Position numbers and translations under genes: made by a program | Shown here: in pieces, positions 49,381 to 58,772 of the stretch | Layout of the letters: the number at the start of each line of letters is the position of its first letter | Numbering within the stretch: position 1 is the stretch's first letter | Assembly (NCBI GenBank): GCA_003598055.1 | Contig: QZKI01000095.1 | Location: 1 to 64,000, forward strand | Source of the DNA: Candidatus Abyssobacteria bacterium SURF_17 | GTDB taxonomy: Bacteria > Abyssobacteria > SURF-5 | Reading direction: 5' to 3' | DNA length: 64,000 nucleotides | Notes under the pieces: model-generated | What the model was told of the DNA's origin: nothing | Database searches by the model: none | The model's input: only the letters and a program-made list of their open reading frames with translations

Positions 49381-51933
49381 ATGACTTGCAGATGGAAAAC
49401 GTCGGATATCCACAAATTCGTAGAGGGAGAACTCGGTCGGAAAGGGGCGGCTGAGTTCCAGAACCACATGCGACAGTGCCCGCGCTGTTCCGAATTAATG
49501 AAACAATTCGCGAAGGAGAAGGCGCTGATCGAAGATGCCCTTGCCGCGCGCATATCCGCACCCGATGTGACGGATGCCGTCATTCAGGCTGTTCGCAGTC
49601 CAGGAACGCATTGGAGAATGAAGGGGAGGATGAGGCGCTTCATGAAAAAGGCGCTCATTGCAGCCGCCGCATGCACGGCCGCCGTCCTCGTCGCGGGCTA
49701 TCTGTTCGTGCATTTCTATTTTCAAAGGACCTTTCCCTACGAGCTCAAGCAAACGGTCATACGCTGCTCGGCCGGGATAGAACGAAGCAGCGGCGACGCC
49801 GACTGGCAGCCAGTTCGCTCCGGCGATACTCTGAGGAAGGGCGTGCTTATACGGACTCCCGAAAAAGCTTCCTCTTTCCTGTCCATGAACGGAATCAGGT
49901 TGTGGACGCAAGGCGAAGTTCGTTTTGAGGCGCAAGGCCCTCGTACCTTCTCGCTTCATAAGGGCGAACTATTTGTTGCCATACACGAGAGGAAGCAATC
50001 CTTGACCCTTGTTGCGGGCGATGCCTCGCTTCGGTCAGGCAACGGAGTCTTCCGGGTCGCGCGTTCGGACGGGGGCATTTCGGCAGGAGTCGTGTCGGGC
50101 AGCGTAGACATCACGGCGCCGGACGGGCGAACGCGGTCGCTGACATCGCGCCAAAATATCACGCTAGGGGATGTCGGTTCAGGAGTCGAGCTCGTATATG
50201 GAGAGGTTGTCAATCCATTCACGCGTCTGAAGCCCTCAGTCCTCGAACGCATAAAGGAACGCTTCGCCAAGGTGATTGCGCAATACCTTCCACAACACAT
50301 GATGGCCGGACGGCTCGGGGCGAGATATGCAGAGCCCCCTGCCCTCGCCCTGTGGAGCCGGCCCGAAGGGATGTTCGAATTTGCATTTTATCGCCCGACG
50401 AGCGCTTCACTGAGGTTTGGACAGACGGGGGCTCAGGGGCTCGGCGACTATTACGAAAGTCTCTTTTCTCCGTCCAATCGGGTTATCCTGATAGGGAAAG
50501 AGAAAGTCGTGCCGCTCGAACCCACCAAAGGGGGTACGTGGCCCACGTGGTCCCATGACGGCTCGATGATTGCCTTCAACGAAACGGAACGAAACGGCCC
50601 ATTCACCCGCGCGCGTGTGGTTCGGCTCGATGACCTGAACAATCCATGGGATATCTCTCAGGAATACGATACCGTGTTGCCGATGTTCGGCCTCACCTGG
50701 TCGCCTGACGACCGCCACGTCCTATTCCTCGTGACCGATAATCTCGAGTACCATGGTCCAACCAATTATAGATGGAATGGGCCCTACAAGATCAAGATAG
50801 CCCCGCTCGACCCGGCCGAAGAGCCATTGCGTGATTTCGACAGCCCCTTTTACGATATCCCCCTGCCGCTTCCGATTCCGGTTGGCAAGACGATCTCGCC
50901 CGAAATCCTCAAGCTGCCGTGGGGCGACGCGATGCTCTGCGCTAATTGGGGCAATCTCGCCTACATCCCGGTCGAGCCGGACGGTCAGTCGGTCTCAAAT
51001 GCTCCGGGTATGTTCTTGACGAACTTCAACCCGCGCGAATTCTTCGTGATGGGAGGAAGCTGGTCGCCTTCCGGCAGCAAGGTTTGCTTCACAGCAGTGA
51101 AGAATCTGAATTTTACCCCGCTGAACGCCTATATCCTATACGACGTCGAAGACATACTCGACGGGTTCGCCGAACCCCCACGGTCGGTGGATGACCCAAG
51201 AATCAAACAGGTCGACCCAACAGAAAACGGCCAATTCTCCGCAGGATTCTCCTACGATGAGTCAATTGTCTTCTTTCACGAGGATGTCAACGGCACGTTC
51301 CGAACCGAGATGCCCACTGCGATTTGGAACTCCGATTTCGACCTGTTCTACGGCAGCGCGCTGCGGGACGACGCGGGAAGGTCCACTCAGATTCATCTTC
51401 CGGGCAACCAGATGTTCCACACGCTCTCACCCGAGGGAAATCGCTTGGCTTACTGCAATTACACGCTCAATCAGTACGAGATGCGAATTGTGAGCTTCGA
51501 CATCGAGGCCGACATCGATGCGGACCTTGGCGGCGTGCTCATCGACAATAGCGGCACCAATCTCATCGTGCCGCCCGGCGCGCTCGAGGAAAACCTCAAG
51601 GTCAGAATCAGCACACCGTTCTCCATAGGGGAGGAAGCCGAAATCCCCTCGGGTGAGAGCCATTTCTTTGCCATGCGGCTCATCGATGCCGCCGGTATCG
51701 GGAATCCCAAATTCATCGAGCCAATGACCCTGACCATTCGGTATACTGACGACGAGGTGACCGGACTCGACGAGGGCATGCTCGAAATCTACCACTACGA
51801 CGAGAGCGACCCCGAGCATCCCGTTTGGGTCCCGCTCGGCGGCACCGTCGAACCCGACCACAACGAAATCACCGTCGAAATCCGCCACTTCTCAAAATTC
51901 TCAGTCGGCGGGAAAAGGTTTGGGAAACCATGA
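49381..51933 (+). CDS. Transmembrane anti-sigma factor with FecR, beta-propeller and ZU5-like domains
   Basis: The 850-aa protein has a zinc anti-sigma motif at the N terminus: Cys3, His29, Cys33, Cys36 (NHMRQCPRCSE). One membrane span follows (about residues 90-113, LIAAAACTAAVLVAGYLFV). Outside are a FecR-like domain (about 120-235, GDTLRKGVLIRTP, GIRLWTQGEVRFE and SVDITAPDGRTRSL), a TolB-type propeller (about 300-690, with PTWSHDGSMIAFN, LTWSPDDRHVLFL and GSWSPSGSKVCFT) and a C-terminal ZU5-like domain (about 705-850, LIVPPGALEENLKVRIS). It begins 1 nt after the sigma stop, so it is co-translated. The large exported sensor part is far beyond usual anti-sigma factors. Confidence 0.8.
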   Translation: MTCRWKTSDIHKFVEGELGRKGAAEFQNHMRQCPRCSELMKQFAKEKALIEDALAARISAPDVTDAVIQAVRSPGTHWRMKGRMRRFMKKALIAAAACTAAVLVAGYLFVHFYFQRTFPYELKQTVIRCSAGIERSSGDADWQPVRSGDTLRKGVLIRTPEKASSFLSMNGIRLWTQGEVRFEAQGPRTFSLHKGELFVAIHERKQSLTLVAGDASLRSGNGVFRVARSDGGISAGVVSGSVDITAPDGRTRSLTSRQNITLGDVGSGVELVYGEVVNPFTRLKPSVLERIKERFAKVIAQYLPQHMMAGRLGARYAEPPALALWSRPEGMFEFAFYRPTSASLRFGQTGAQGLGDYYESLFSPSNRVILIGKEKVVPLEPTKGGTWPTWSHDGSMIAFNETERNGPFTRARVVRLDDLNNPWDISQEYDTVLPMFGLTWSPDDRHVLFLVTDNLEYHGPTNYRWNGPYKIKIAPLDPAEEPLRDFDSPFYDIPLPLPIPVGKTISPEILKLPWGDAMLCANWGNLAYIPVEPDGQSVSNAPGMFLTNFNPREFFVMGGSWSPSGSKVCFTAVKNLNFTPLNAYILYDVEDILDGFAEPPRSVDDPRIKQVDPTENGQFSAGFSYDESIVFFHEDVNGTFRTEMPTAIWNSDFDLFYGSALRDDAGRSTQIHLPGNQMFHTLSPEGNRLAYCNYTLNQYEMRIVSFDIEADIDADLGGVLIDNSGTNLIVPPGALEENLKVRISTPFSIGEEAEIPSGESHFFAMRLIDAAGIGNPKFIEPMTLTIRYTDDEVTGLDEGMLEIYHYDESDPEHPVWVPLGGTVEPDHNEITVEIRHFSKFSVGGKRFGKP

Positions 51934-52074
51934 AAAAAGACGTTCTTTTTACACTTTATAGTAACTTCATAACTAATTTAAATAATAGATGTTATAATAT
52001 TCGAGTTAATGTATTACTTGAAGTCGTCGGGCAGTCGTAGCCGCCTGAATTTTAGCAGGAAGAAAGGAGAGACC

Positions 52075-53697
52075 ATGCAGTCACGGGCAAGTATCCTCCG
52101 GGCTCACACATTTATGGTGCTCTTAACCGTTTGTTTAGCCGCACCCGCTGTCTGCGAAGGTGCCGAGGTGGTGGACACATCCGCCATCGTGGTGACAGAA
52201 GGGGTCGGGTTTGACGGAATTGCTGTCGGCAATCGGCGATGCACAAAGGAGTTCATCAAGAAAAAGCTTGGGCCGCCACAAGAAGAGCAAGAGAATTGGC
52301 TTAATTATCGGGGAACGTCCGGGCTCGACTTTGCCATGGCCTCTGATATGGACATGCTCGTGGAAATCCGTCTTAATGAAGGATTCGCGGGTAAACTCAC
52401 CTCGGGCGTTTCAATGTCCTCCTCGATGGACGATGTATTCAAGGCCTACGGCAAACCCTTTGCACAGGAAGAGGTCAAACGTCTACTTCCACATTTCGGG
52501 AATAGAATACTCTACACGATGGGGAACTTTAGCAAAATCAGCTATATCGACAAAGGGTTGCTATTTTGGTTTGACAGAGGCCAAATCACTCAGATAGTGA
52601 TCACCCGGAGGAGACCTTCCGCCCGGACCGTCGAGCAGCAAGCGGCGGGCGTTTCCTTTGAGCCGATGACGAGGCAAGAGGCCCTCGAAGAACTAGAGAA
52701 GCTAGGGATTCCGTTCACTTCAGAGGAATTCTTGAAAACCTTGGACAGGCGGGACACCACAGCAGCGCATCTTTTCATCATCGCTGGAATCAATCCCAAC
52801 GCGAGAGATGAAGACGAGCAAACAGCGCTCATGCTTGCATCGCGCCGAGGCCAGACCGACATCGTGAAAGTGCTTCTCGAAAAAGGCGCCGATGTGAGCC
52901 CGCGGGAAACGAAATTCGGCTGGACCGCCTTCCTGCTTGCGGCAAATGGCGGGCACACCGAGGTTGCAAGGATGCTCCTCGACAGGGGGGTTGACGTGAA
53001 CATGAAAACCAACGAGGGAATGACTGGATTAATAGGCGCGGCCTCCTATGGGCATACAGAGACTGTCGAGCTGCTCCTCGACAGAGGAGCGGACGTGAAT
53101 GCAAGAAACAGGTACGGTCTAACGCCGCTCATGAGCGCCGCGGAAGGCGGGCATTCCGAGATTGTGCGGATGTTGCTCGACAAAGGAGCAGACGTTCACA
53201 CGACGAGCAGTGGCGGCGCGACAGCTTTTTCTCTTGCGGCAAGTAAGGGAAGTACCGATATCCTTCGCATGCTGCTCGAAGAGGGCGCCAATATCAATGA
53301 GGCTTCCGACGATGGTGACACGGCCCTGATGGCTGCTGCTGCAGGCGGGCGTACGGATGCCGTAAAATTCCTCTTGCAACGGGGAGCCGACGTGAATGCG
53401 AGGGAGAACACCTATGGCTGGACGCCGTTGATGCGTTCAATTATGTCCGGGCGCGCGAGCACTGTGGATGCCTTGATAGATGCAGGAGCCAATACGAACA
53501 CCGCTCTTGCAGACGGGACAACCGCGCTTATGTTGGCGGCGTGGAGCGCCAACGTCGATATCGTGAAAACGCTGCTGAATAGGGGCGCTGACCCGAATGC
53601 GAAGGACCAGAATGGCAGAACAGCCTTGGACCGTGCGAAAGAGCTGGACCATACCGACATTATTCAGTTGCTCGTGGCGAGAGGAGCGAAAGAATAG
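52075..53697 (+). CDS. Exported ankyrin-repeat protein
   Basis: Encodes 540 aa from ATG 52075, with AAAGGAGA upstream. A signal peptide (AHTFMVLLTVCLAAPAVCEG) is followed by an uncharacterised region of about 190 residues (FDGIAVGNRRCTKEFIKKKL and later). Nine ankyrin repeats of about 33 residues then run from residue 250 to the end, with typical turns such as GWTAFLLAANGGHTEVARML, RYGLTPLMSAAEGGHSEIVR and DGDTALMAAAAGGRTDAVKF. It is a likely periplasmic protein-binding module. It follows the sigma/anti-sigma pair by 141 bp, so it could be part of the same regulon; the AT-rich gap contains a TATAAT at 51993. Confidence 0.82.
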   Translation: MQSRASILRAHTFMVLLTVCLAAPAVCEGAEVVDTSAIVVTEGVGFDGIAVGNRRCTKEFIKKKLGPPQEEQENWLNYRGTSGLDFAMASDMDMLVEIRLNEGFAGKLTSGVSMSSSMDDVFKAYGKPFAQEEVKRLLPHFGNRILYTMGNFSKISYIDKGLLFWFDRGQITQIVITRRRPSARTVEQQAAGVSFEPMTRQEALEELEKLGIPFTSEEFLKTLDRRDTTAAHLFIIAGINPNARDEDEQTALMLASRRGQTDIVKVLLEKGADVSPRETKFGWTAFLLAANGGHTEVARMLLDRGVDVNMKTNEGMTGLIGAASYGHTETVELLLDRGADVNARNRYGLTPLMSAAEGGHSEIVRMLLDKGADVHTTSSGGATAFSLAASKGSTDILRMLLEEGANINEASDDGDTALMAAAAGGRTDAVKFLLQRGADVNARENTYGWTPLMRSIMSGRASTVDALIDAGANTNTALADGTTALMLAAWSANVDIVKTLLNRGADPNAKDQNGRTALDRAKELDHTDIIQLLVARGAKE

Positions 53698-53870
53698 ATT
53701 ATTGCCGAAGGAATCGCCAGAGTGCTGTGATTCAGAGAGCCGTTGTGATATAATACGGGTTGGTTGACATCGGGTTGTGTCCTCAAGACGGATTTCAGGG
53801 GGGACGTTATGACCGATGTCTTTTCTTTTTGTGCCAGTCGTCCCGTCGGCAAGATTCTCCTGAAGGCGCC

Positions 53871-55403
53871 ATGCCAGAACGTGAGGAGAAGGCTTTTTTA
53901 GTATCTGGAGTGACCATCCCAGTAGTTGAATTGCTGAGCGAGCTCCAAGAGAAGAGGCAAAGGACCGTGGATAGAACCGAGTTGCGACAGGGCATATTAG
54001 CCCGCGTCTATGACCGTATAGACAGCGATTTCCCGAAGCACCTCGAACGCTGCCGCGCATTTTTGCGGCAGAAAAGCGTGTCCGCCACGGGAGATGGAAT
54101 TCGGGAGACGGCACAGCAGGTGAAGTCGTTCATCGAGGAAATCGGCGGAAATGCTGCGTTTTGGGGAAATCCCGCCTTCCCGATTGTATGGGGACGCGTC
54201 AAGGGCGAGAGCGACAGGACCCTTATAATCTATGGAATGTACGACGTCCAGCCGGCGGACGAGCCCAATTGGATGAGCCCGCCGTTTGAGGCGGCAATTC
54301 ACACCTTGCCGCATATCGGCGAATGCGTGATTGCGAGGGGCGCCTATAATTCGAAGGGTGTATTATGCGGCCTGTTTAACTCCCTGAAGACCCTCGTCGA
54401 GACTGATAAGATTCCGGTTAATCTCATCTTTGTTATTGAAGGAGAGGAGGAAGTCGGCAGCCTTCAAATCGAAGAGTTCATCCGAACGCACAGGGATGAA
54501 CTCAAGGCGGATGCCGCAGCCGACTTCGATTTCTCGCAGGACAGCAGGGGCCGCGTACGCATGCATTTGGGGCTCAAGGGCATCGTGTATATGGACCTCA
54601 TATGTCGAGGCGGAAAGAAGGGCGGTCCTGCGGAAACGTCGCTCCACGGGGCAGACAGCGCATGGCTCTCCTCTCCAGCGTGGCGACTGGTGCACGCACT
54701 GAGCTCCCTCACCGACAGCGAGGAAAACATTATCATCCGGGGCTTTTGCGACAACGTGGCTCCTCCGAGCGCGCAAGACATGGAGTCGCTCGAAAAATTG
54801 AAGACATCGTTTGATGAGAAGGTTTTCCTCAAAGAAATGAGAGGCATCTGCTTCAAATGCAATCGGCAGGGTATAGACCTGCTCGTTAAAGGTCTCTATT
54901 CGCCCATCATCAATATAAACGGGTTTCGTACCGGTTATGATGGGCCCGGGACCAAGACCCTTCTCCCCAGAAAGGCGACCGCCAAGGTTGACATCCGTTT
55001 CGGTCCGAAGATGGAACCGGAGGAGGTCGTAGAGAAATTCAAGGCTCACCTGTTCAGCACGGGTTTCGATGATATAGAAGTACGCGTGAGGGACAGTTAC
55101 ACGTGGTCAAAGACGGACGTTTCCGAATCGGTTGTTCAGGACATGCTCGCCGCCTATCGCTCGCTCGACGTGGAACCCGAAGTGTGGCCCATCGCCACAT
55201 GGACAGCCCCCTACTTTGTCTTTTCCCGAATCCTCGGCCTTCCGGTCGTTGGAGGCGGGCTCGGGCACGGCGGCCGGGCGCATGCAGCCAATGAATATAT
55301 GACAGTCAGCGGATTGAGAGACTTCGAGAAATTCGTCGTAACGTTCCTCCATCTCGCCGCCGCCAGCCAAAAGGGGGTCGCGGCCACGCCAAACGGTTCA
55401 TGA
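53871..55403 (+). CDS. M20-family metallopeptidase (dipeptidase/carboxypeptidase)
   Basis: The 510-aa cytoplasmic M20 peptidase has the metal-site signatures LIIYGMYDVQPADEPNWMSPPFE (His replaced by Met in the classic GHxDV), RGAYNSKGVLCGLFNSLK, IFVIEGEEEVGS (catalytic Glu and metal Glu), DFSQDSRGRV and GGGLGHGGRAHAANEYM (final metal His). The GMYDV in place of GHYDV may weaken or alter metal binding. ATG 53871 was chosen over the 53760 start as the 37 upstream residues look non-native. Promoter-like TATAAT at 53749. The substrate, a di- or oligopeptide, is not defined. Confidence 0.8.
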   Translation: MPEREEKAFLVSGVTIPVVELLSELQEKRQRTVDRTELRQGILARVYDRIDSDFPKHLERCRAFLRQKSVSATGDGIRETAQQVKSFIEEIGGNAAFWGNPAFPIVWGRVKGESDRTLIIYGMYDVQPADEPNWMSPPFEAAIHTLPHIGECVIARGAYNSKGVLCGLFNSLKTLVETDKIPVNLIFVIEGEEEVGSLQIEEFIRTHRDELKADAAADFDFSQDSRGRVRMHLGLKGIVYMDLICRGGKKGGPAETSLHGADSAWLSSPAWRLVHALSSLTDSEENIIIRGFCDNVAPPSAQDMESLEKLKTSFDEKVFLKEMRGICFKCNRQGIDLLVKGLYSPIININGFRTGYDGPGTKTLLPRKATAKVDIRFGPKMEPEEVVEKFKAHLFSTGFDDIEVRVRDSYTWSKTDVSESVVQDMLAAYRSLDVEPEVWPIATWTAPYFVFSRILGLPVVGGGLGHGGRAHAANEYMTVSGLRDFEKFVVTFLHLAAASQKGVAATPNGS

Positions 55404-55516
55404 TGGAACTGCCTGCGCCGGATATCACCCCGGGTTGAGAGCAGGCTTTTCTTCTCTGACCGGCCATTTCGATGCACTCCATCAATATGGTGAAACAGAA
55501 GAATCGATAACTATAT

Positions 55517-56902
55517 ATGGAATCACGAGAACGCGAAGACCTTAAGAACTCCATCTATGAGGGCATGTTGGCGCATGTGTTCGCCACCCTCACGGGCGGA
55601 ATGTTTCTCACCGGTTTTGCGCTGTACCTTGGCATGGACGAGCTCAAGATTGGGCTCTTGGGCGCAATGCCGTTCATGGTTGCAGTATTTCAATTGCCCG
55701 CCTCGCATCTCATGGAGAAACACGGGGGGAGAAGGAGAGTCTGGTTCTGGAGTTCTGCCATTGGTCGGGTAACCTGGCTTTCCGTTCTGATTTTTGCGCT
55801 GATGCCGATTTTGCCGACATCTTTCAAAATGCTCATCGTGCTTTGCCTCATTTTCCTCTCATATAGCTGCAATTCGGTGAGCTCTGTGTCGTGGCTCTCG
55901 CTCATGTCTGATATTGTTCCTGAAGGCATTCGAGGCCGCTTCTTTGGAACGAGAAATATGCTCTGTGGCACGGCCGGCATGATAGCCATACTTGTTTTCG
56001 GCAACTCTCTCGACTATCTGAGGGAGCATCTTAGTGAAGGATTGCCGCTTGGGTTCAGTATCATTTTTGGCTCGGCCGTGCTGGCTGGCGTCTGGAGCTT
56101 GCGGTTTTTGAACCGAATTCGGGAACCGCAAGTGAAAAAAGCGGTGCACGGCGGTTCGTTTCAAGAAAATGCCTTCATCGCCTTCAAAGACGCCAACTTC
56201 AGGAGATTCATTCTCTTCGCATTGGCGTGGAGCTTCTCGGTTCATTTCGCGGCCCCTTTCTTCACGCTCTATTTTCTGAGGGATATGGGCTTCAGCTATG
56301 GTTTCGTGGCTGTGTTAAACATCACGGCAGCTACGGCAGACCTGCTCGGAATGCGTTTGTGGGGCGGAATCTCGGACAAGGTGAGAAACAGGCCCATCAT
56401 TCGAGTTGGCACCCTGATCACCGCATTCATTCCACTCGCCTGGATACTGGTCACGCCCCAGAGCCGTGTTCTTCCCATTCTGATCAACACGGTTGCCGGT
56501 CTGTTCTGGGCGGGCATCAACCTCTGCATGAACAACATGCTCCTGCGGATATCGCCGAGGGAGAACAAGAGCATGTTCTTGTCAACGTACAATATTCTGG
56601 CGGGATTGGGCGCGGCATCGGGTCCTATTTTAGCGGGATGGATACTCAAGTCACTCGCTGATGCGAACATGATGATTTTCTCATGGAAGGTGCTTCCCAT
56701 TTACATCATTTTCTTGGTTTCAGCTGCGGGTCGGTTGATAAGCCGCAATATTCTAAGGAACGTTCGCGAGCCTGAGGAGGGGGAAGTCGGAGAACTCATA
56801 CGAATCCTCGGGAGTATCCGCGGGCTGAACGTAGCAAGCGGGTTCAATTATCTGCTGCATCCGTTCATCGCATTTGCAAAGAACAGTCGCAATCGGCAAT
56901 AA
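55517..56902 (+). CDS. Major facilitator superfamily transporter
   Basis: The 461-aa protein has twelve hydrophobic segments in two halves of six. The first cytoplasmic loop is LMEKHGGRRRVWFWSS, close to the MFS loop 2-3 motif, and loop 8-9 reads GMRLWGGISDKVRNRPIIRVG. A middle loop of about 30 residues (LNRIREPQVKKAVHGGSFQEN) separates the halves. It lies 113 bp downstream of the M20 peptidase gene, so it may export or import its substrate. No ribosome binding site is obvious before the ATG. Substrate unknown. Confidence 0.85.
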   Translation: MESREREDLKNSIYEGMLAHVFATLTGGMFLTGFALYLGMDELKIGLLGAMPFMVAVFQLPASHLMEKHGGRRRVWFWSSAIGRVTWLSVLIFALMPILPTSFKMLIVLCLIFLSYSCNSVSSVSWLSLMSDIVPEGIRGRFFGTRNMLCGTAGMIAILVFGNSLDYLREHLSEGLPLGFSIIFGSAVLAGVWSLRFLNRIREPQVKKAVHGGSFQENAFIAFKDANFRRFILFALAWSFSVHFAAPFFTLYFLRDMGFSYGFVAVLNITAATADLLGMRLWGGISDKVRNRPIIRVGTLITAFIPLAWILVTPQSRVLPILINTVAGLFWAGINLCMNNMLLRISPRENKSMFLSTYNILAGLGAASGPILAGWILKSLADANMMIFSWKVLPIYIIFLVSAAGRLISRNILRNVREPEEGEVGELIRILGSIRGLNVASGFNYLLHPFIAFAKNSRNRQ

Positions 56903-56985
56903 TGTTGGGATATGGCCGCTTGGATGTAGGTTGAAGAGTTCTAGACGTCATTTATAGGCCTCTCCTCGTGATGGAAGGAGAAATC

Positions 56986-57750
56986 ATGAAAACAGTTAAG
57001 ATTATGCCGTGCCTGGATATGAAAGATGGGCGCGTGGTCAAAGGCATTCATTTCGTTGACTTGAAAGACGCAGGCGACCCGGTCGAGAACGCCAAGCTCT
57101 ACCAGAAGGAGGGGGCAGATGAACTGGCAATGCTCGATATCGCAGCCACACTCGAGAATCGCAAGACTCGCCTCGCGTGGATACGGAGCGTTTCCTCCGT
57201 GATAGATATCCCGCTTACGGTTGGCGGGGGAATCGGAAGCCTCGATGATATCGAATCAGTGCTCGACGCTGGCGCGAATAAGATCTCTGTGAATAGCGCC
57301 GCGGTCAAGAATCCGCAACTCATCAAGCAGGCGGCGGAAAAGTTCGGCTCCGAGAGTATCACTATTGCAATAGACGCCCGGCGGAACAAGCAGATGCAGT
57401 CCGGCTTCGAGCTTGTTGTCTCGGGCGGCACGAAGCCGGTGGGCAAAGATGCGGTCGAATGGGCGAAGGAGTGTCAGCGTCTGGGGGCGGGCACCATCCT
57501 CCCTACGAGTATGGACGCCGACGGAACGAAGGCCGGATACGATTTGGAATTCACGCGGGCAATCTCCGATGCGGTCGATCTGCCCGTAGTCGCTTCCGGC
57601 GGGGCCGGCACGCTTGAACATTTCTATGAGGCCGTTGTTAAGGGAGGGGCCGACGTCGTGCTCGCAGCATCAGTGTTCCACTATCGCATCTTCAGTATTC
57701 GGCAGGTGAAAGAGTATCTTCGAGACAAAGGCCTGAAGGTAAATCTTTGA
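56986..57750 (+). CDS. hisF: HisF, imidazole glycerol phosphate synthase cyclase subunit
   Basis: The 254-aa (beta/alpha)8 barrel closes the imidazole ring in histidine synthesis, using ammonia supplied by HisH. Both catalytic aspartates are present: [15 protein letters not shown] near the N terminus and [10 protein letters not shown] in the middle. Phosphate-site glycines lie in [11 protein letters not shown] and [11 protein letters not shown], and [14 protein letters not shown] is well conserved. ATG 56986 was chosen because AAGGAG lies 5 nt upstream. No other histidine gene, in particular no hisH, is in the window, so it is a lone copy; a paralogue in another pathway is possible. Confidence 0.85.
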   Translation: MKTVKIMPCLDMKDGRVVKGIHFVDLKDAGDPVENAKLYQKEGADELAMLDIAATLENRKTRLAWIRSVSSVIDIPLTVGGGIGSLDDIESVLDAGANKISVNSAAVKNPQLIKQAAEKFGSESITIAIDARRNKQMQSGFELVVSGGTKPVGKDAVEWAKECQRLGAGTILPTSMDADGTKAGYDLEFTRAISDAVDLPVVASGGAGTLEHFYEAVVKGGADVVLAASVFHYRIFSIRQVKEYLRDKGLKVNL

Positions 57751-57768
57751 GAACTGCCGATTTCGGCG

Positions 57769-58107
57769 CTACTTCGCGTCAATCTTATCATCCGGCAGGT
57801 ACGGACACTTGATGAAGATGATCTTTATGGGCGTCTTAGTGTCGTTGAGAATGTCATGCTTTTCGCCCGGAGCCAGCTTGAACACGTCTCCGGGTGTGAC
57901 CCGGTGCTCGACGCCGTTCACAATCATGACGGGCGCTGAGTCCGGGAAGTAAAACGTTTCTTCCACCTGATTGTGATAATGGCCGCCGAGCCGGTCACCC
58001 GGTCTGAAGCAGATGACGCCCCACTCGTGCCGCTCGCCCCGGAAAAAGTACTTTGGCCCATGGTCTTCGTGGCGATACTTGAGAACGTTCTCGTTCACCT
58101 TTTCCAT
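57769..58107 (-). CDS. Small cupin-domain protein
   Basis: This 112-aa single-domain cupin has the metal-binding motif GGHYHNQVEETFYF (first cupin motif with two His and a Glu) and APGEKHDILN (second motif His). Small cupins bind Fe, Mn or Zn and may act as isomerases, dioxygenases or sugar-binding proteins. It is downstream of the iron-sulfur flavoprotein on the same strand (23-nt gap) and convergent with hisF. No substrate can be given. Confidence 0.8.
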   Translation of the reverse strand: MEKVNENVLKYRHEDHGPKYFFRGERHEWGVICFRPGDRLGGHYHNQVEETFYFPDSAPVMIVNGVEHRVTPGDVFKLAPGEKHDILNDTKTPIKIIFIKCPYLPDDKIDAK

Positions 58108-58130
58108 GTGGAAACCTCCTGAGGCAGCGT

Positions 58131-58772
58131 CTATGCAGATGAAAGATTTCTTAGTATTCCCGCCGCTTTGTCGAGAGCGGTAACTGCATCACTATCCTGC
58201 TCCCACTGATTGAACATTTCCGGCGTAATCGTCAGCTCGTGCGCAGCGTCACCAAGCATTTGATACAGTCCGCCGATTGTGCACTCCTTGTGTCTCCCGC
58301 ATTTGAAGCATGGTGGCACGCGCGATTGGAACCTGACCACGTCGACGACGTTGACCTCGAAATAGCCGAGCATCGTGCGGAGTTGTTCTTCAGCGGCATC
58401 AAGCATCATCGCGCCGGTGACCACAAGTACGAACGGCTTACCCGCAATCGGGACGCTCACGTGCCGATAGCCGAAGAACCGTTCGAGAAAACTCATTGCC
58501 AGTGTGTTGACCGAATTGAAATACACAGGCGCTCCCACGACAACTGCATCAGCCTCCTTTATTTCCTGATAGTAGGGAAGAAGGTCATCGTCAAGCCGGC
58601 ATACCTGCGGACGCGCGCACAAATGCACGCATCCCTTACAACCGGAATAGCTCAGGTCCGCGAGTTTTACAAATTCGCTTTTACCGCCGCTTTTCTGGAG
58701 AATTGCCTTGACCATGCGGTCCACGTTTCCTTCACGTCCTACGCTACCTGCGCTGAATCCCAATATCTTCAT
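58131..58772 (-). CDS. Iron-sulfur flavoprotein (flavodoxin-fold, NAD(P)H-dependent reductase-like)
   Basis: The 213-aa protein has the flavodoxin-like FMN site (ILGFSAGSVGREGNVDRM at the N terminus, VVGAPVYFNSVNTLAMSFLERF in the middle). The cysteine string YSGCKGCVHLCARPQVCR gives C-x2-C-x3-C-x5-C, near the compact [4Fe-4S] motif of iron-sulfur flavoproteins. A second group, PPCFKCGRHKECTI, near the C terminus could hold another metal. It probably shuttles electrons from ferredoxin or NAD(P)H to a small acceptor. ATG 58772 was chosen over 58793. It is transcribed with the cupin gene. Confidence 0.8.
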   Translation of the reverse strand: MKILGFSAGSVGREGNVDRMVKAILQKSGGKSEFVKLADLSYSGCKGCVHLCARPQVCRLDDDLLPYYQEIKEADAVVVGAPVYFNSVNTLAMSFLERFFGYRHVSVPIAGKPFVLVVTGAMMLDAAEEQLRTMLGYFEVNVVDVVRFQSRVPPCFKCGRHKECTIGGLYQMLGDAAHELTITPEMFNQWEQDSDAVTALDKAAGILRNLSSA

